Assembly (NCBI GenBank): GCA_038528965.1
Contig: JBCBEC010000025.1
Span: 1 to 64,000, forward strand
DNA: 64,000 nucleotides
Source: Lewinella sp038528965
GTDB taxonomy: Bacteria; Bacteroidota; Bacteroidia; Chitinophagales; Saprospiraceae
Reading direction: 5' to 3'
Shown: positions 61,791 through 64,000 of the stretch, piece after piece
How positions within the stretch are numbered: the first letter of the stretch is position 1
Layout: each line of letters begins with the position of its first letter
The notes under the pieces: generated by a model
Seen by the model: only the letters and a program-made list of their open reading frames with translations
Databases searched by the model: none
What the model was told of the DNA's origin: nothing
Translations under genes and position numbers: made by a program

Positions 61791-63869
61791 TTAAAACTTG
61801 ATGGCAACAGCCGTTCCACGTTCCACCTTAAGCCACTCGATAGTACCATCTAACTGGCGGACCAGCCCGCGGACTAAGCTAAGTCCTAATGATCTTTTCC
61901 TAGCGGTATCATCGGGATTAAATCCGATTCCATCGTCGCGGACAAACAGCTCATACTGGTCATTATTTTTGTTAAAAGCCACGCTTATCTTTCCACCAGC
62001 TCTACCTTCAAAGGCGTACTTATAACAATTGGTCAACAATTCATTCAGGATCAATCCTACCGGAATAGCGGTATCAATATCCAAGTGTTCTTCCGCTACA
62101 TCTAGCTCAAGTTGAATCTGCTCTTCACCTGGATTCACGAGCTGACTGTGCTGAATATTACCGCTTAATTCGCGTAAATACGTCTTGATATCAATTCCAC
62201 TCAGCTGTTCTGATTCGTACAAATTTTGGTGAATCAGGGCCATACTTTGGATCCGCTCCTGCCCTTCCCGTACCAAGCGCCGCACGGACTCATCCGAAGA
62301 TTTTCTGGCCTGCCGATCAAGTAAGCCCGAGATAATCTGGAGGTTGTTTTTTACTCGGTGGTGAATCTCTCGTAAAAGGACTTCTTTTTCAGCTAGCGAC
62401 TCTTCAATCTGCTGATTCTTCTCGCTGATAATTCTTTTATCGGCTTGTGATCGGCGAAACGCCCACAATACCACCGCCAAGATAATTCCGCCCACAGCGA
62501 GGATAGTTAGTAAAAATCTAGTCTGCGTGGCTGAAGTTTGGCGTTCCAACGCAGCTTCCTGTTCGGCTATTTGTCGAGCCAGCTCATTTTCGGCCAACTC
62601 TAGTTCCACTGCTGTTCGCGCTAGCTCCTCTTCCTGATTACGGCTGATCATGGTCATCCGCAGATCGTGGAAAGCCGTGTAATTGTCCCAGGCCGATGCA
62701 TATTTACCACTAGCCGCTTGGGTTTGAGCTAATAGCTCTAAAGCATCAACTGCCAGATCGGTAGTATCACTTTGATACTGCCGCACCAAAGCCAAACGCT
62801 CTTTCGCGTAGCGTTCAGCAGAGGCATGTTGATTGACACTCAAATAATACCTGCTCAGTGTACCGTAAATAAATTGGCGTTGATGCATAAACTGAGACAA
62901 ACCTTCTTCGTGCCGTCGCATGGCGGCTTTCATATCATTGACGTACTGCTGAGTAAGGCCGGGATCCACAAAAGGGGTAGCGACAATGAGTCCTCCCAGA
63001 GCATAGGGATAGACATGTTCATCAGGCTTCGACATTTCTATAACCTTCTGCAAATGCCAAACCGCACTGTCGTACTGCTCCACGTCGATATAACTGTGTC
63101 CCAATTGATTATGGGTATGTCGAGTAGCATAAAAGTCACCCAGGCCCTGACAGATGCGGAGTCGCTCTTTAACCACTTCCAATGACTTATCCTTTTTGCC
63201 CATTAAATCATAAAGTCCGGAAAGCTCACCCAGAGCATTACATAACAAGGGTTGATCATCAGCTTCTTTGCCATATTCCCACACCATACTTAATTCCCGT
63301 AGGGCTCCATCGTGATCGCCCATTTCCATCATCGGGTAAGACATCAACCGACGCACCTCAAAGGCAATGCTATTTGGCAGATCTGGTGTAGTAAGAAAAT
63401 CTTCCCAATTATGGATAATTTGTTTCACCTGCCCTCGGCTACGTAGCGGAAAACGCAGCTGTTTAATGGCGTGCATTTTCTCAAACCAACAGTCATGTTC
63501 CGCACAGGCATCCGCAATAGAAATTGCCCTGAGCGTCGCCTGCTCGACAGAATCCATCATGTTGGCCCGAAAATACACCCCACCCAGAACACACCTTGCT
63601 TTGATTTGCCGAGGCAATTCTCCCATCCGATCAGCTAAGGCAATCATCTGCCAAGCGTAGGCTACAGAGCTATCAGTGTTAGCCTTGGCCTTCATCATGC
63701 TTAGCGCCCAGAGTGTGGTATAGAGTAAAGAATCTGCCTGTCCTTCCAGTACATGTGACTCAAGACTATCTATGGTATACTGCCGATCGGTCTGACCAGA
63801 CAAGCGAAAGCTGTATAGGATAAGTAAGCCATAGACGACCAGAATGTGAGGGTTCCTCCACAAAAACAT
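61791..63869 (-). CDS. TPR-containing HisKA_2 sensor histidine kinase
   Basis: About 692 residues from the ATG at 63867-63869, which starts the signal/anchor helix (ILVVYGLLILYSFRLSGQ). TPR-like repeats fill the periplasmic part (~35-395). A coiled coil and one membrane helix follow (FLLTILAVGGIILAVVLWAF). The kinase core then has the HisKA_2 H-box LLREIHHRVKNNLQIISGLL and an HATPase domain with LILNELLTNCYKYAF (N box) and VRDDGIGFNPDD, RSLGLSLVRGLV (G boxes). It probably phosphorylates the LytTR regulator next to it. Confidence 0.88.
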   Translation of the reverse strand: MFLWRNPHILVVYGLLILYSFRLSGQTDRQYTIDSLESHVLEGQADSLLYTTLWALSMMKAKANTDSSVAYAWQMIALADRMGELPRQIKARCVLGGVYFRANMMDSVEQATLRAISIADACAEHDCWFEKMHAIKQLRFPLRSRGQVKQIIHNWEDFLTTPDLPNSIAFEVRRLMSYPMMEMGDHDGALRELSMVWEYGKEADDQPLLCNALGELSGLYDLMGKKDKSLEVVKERLRICQGLGDFYATRHTHNQLGHSYIDVEQYDSAVWHLQKVIEMSKPDEHVYPYALGGLIVATPFVDPGLTQQYVNDMKAAMRRHEEGLSQFMHQRQFIYGTLSRYYLSVNQHASAERYAKERLALVRQYQSDTTDLAVDALELLAQTQAASGKYASAWDNYTAFHDLRMTMISRNQEEELARTAVELELAENELARQIAEQEAALERQTSATQTRFLLTILAVGGIILAVVLWAFRRSQADKRIISEKNQQIEESLAEKEVLLREIHHRVKNNLQIISGLLDRQARKSSDESVRRLVREGQERIQSMALIHQNLYESEQLSGIDIKTYLRELSGNIQHSQLVNPGEEQIQLELDVAEEHLDIDTAIPVGLILNELLTNCYKYAFEGRAGGKISVAFNKNNDQYELFVRDDGIGFNPDDTARKRSLGLSLVRGLVRQLDGTIEWLKVERGTAVAIKF

Positions 63870-64000
63870 AAACAGGGGACAGTTTCTGATCTCAATATAA
63901 CTAAAATGCCAATTTCCCCCACTCGTCCCAGGGGAGCTACCATTCGTCCCTACACTAGGCAAGTTATTGATAATTACCCCTTAATTGCCGCAGCTATAGC
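63870..64000. other. upstream region of the histidine kinase gene, cut by window edge
   Basis: Non-coding as far as can be seen. The leftward frame stays open to about 63962 but has no signal-like start there, so I place the kinase start at 63869. Nothing else is recognised. Confidence 0.35.

Noticed and set aside
1..64000. tRNA, rRNA, riboswitch and CRISPR signals
   Set aside because: Looked for by eye (TPsiC-like GGTTCGA, conserved rRNA blocks, short spaced direct repeats); nothing convincing was found. A tRNAscan-SE or Infernal run could overturn this.

Overview
The window looks like a chromosome segment of a Bacteroidota bacterium, most likely from the Saprospiria (Lewinella/Haliscomenobacter type). 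The evidence is the set of type IX secretion C-terminal sorting domains, the many short SpI/SpII signal peptides, an ECF sigma factor paired with a membrane-anchored beta-barrel protein, LytTR and HisKA_2 two-component proteins, an atpD-atpC pair separated from the other ATP synthase genes, and Bacteroidota-type promoter motifs (TAnnTTTG). No rRNA, tRNA or CRISPR array was seen. The genus is an inference from gene content only.

Layout. 1-670: right end of an integrase-type insertion sequence. 684-11.4 kb: envelope and secreted proteins (lipoproteins, a T9SS cargo gene broken by an in-frame TGA, an ECF sigma / trans-envelope barrel / lipoprotein operon, a serine hydrolase, a broken leucine-rich-repeat gene, a TIMP-like protein, a CIA30 protein). 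11.4-19.4 kb: a 1327-residue T9SS glycoside-hydrolase-like protein, a DUF4932 lipoprotein, a membrane AraC regulator, an SDR oxidoreductase and a DUF2147 protein. 19.7-23.7 kb: small metabolic and regulatory genes, with a clear operator-like palindrome at 21.5 kb. 24-32 kb: a Roco protein (LRR-Roc-COR plus a TIR-like tail), a large Asp-box (sortilin-like) exported protein and a TIR-TPR protein. 32-47.8 kb: esterase, an unusual YrdC-CitE-MaoC-MaoC fusion in an operon with a quinone oxidoreductase, an M50-like protease, an HxlR/QOR/DinB locus, a T9SS cargo protein, a Crp/AhpD pair and a beta-lactamase-fold hydrolase with an N-terminal sugar-binding-like domain.

The most interesting region is 47.8-57.0 kb. 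A membrane-anchored protein with two tandem EAD11-like domains is divergent from a tight four-gene operon: a Trypco1 protein, a trypsin-like protease with a degenerate FGE/sulfatase-type C-terminal domain, a MotA/TolQ/ExbB (ZorA-like) channel subunit with a large C-terminal beta-rich domain, and an ExbD/MotB (ZorB-like) subunit whose periplasmic part is a string of Ig-like domains. This looks like an envelope-spanning, ion-driven sensor coupled to a cytoplasmic protease, in the same conceptual space as Zorya but without its helicase/nuclease genes. A convergent gene pair (a hypothetical protein and an OmpA-like lipoprotein) follows.

57.1-64 kb returns to core functions: atpC and atpD with a clear terminator and promoter, a DUF5691 protein, and a LytTR response regulator followed upstream by a TPR histidine kinase.

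A family of paired inverted repeats (core GGAATTCATTCC or GGGATTCATCCC) sits in at least three intergenic gaps, with a half copy in a fourth.
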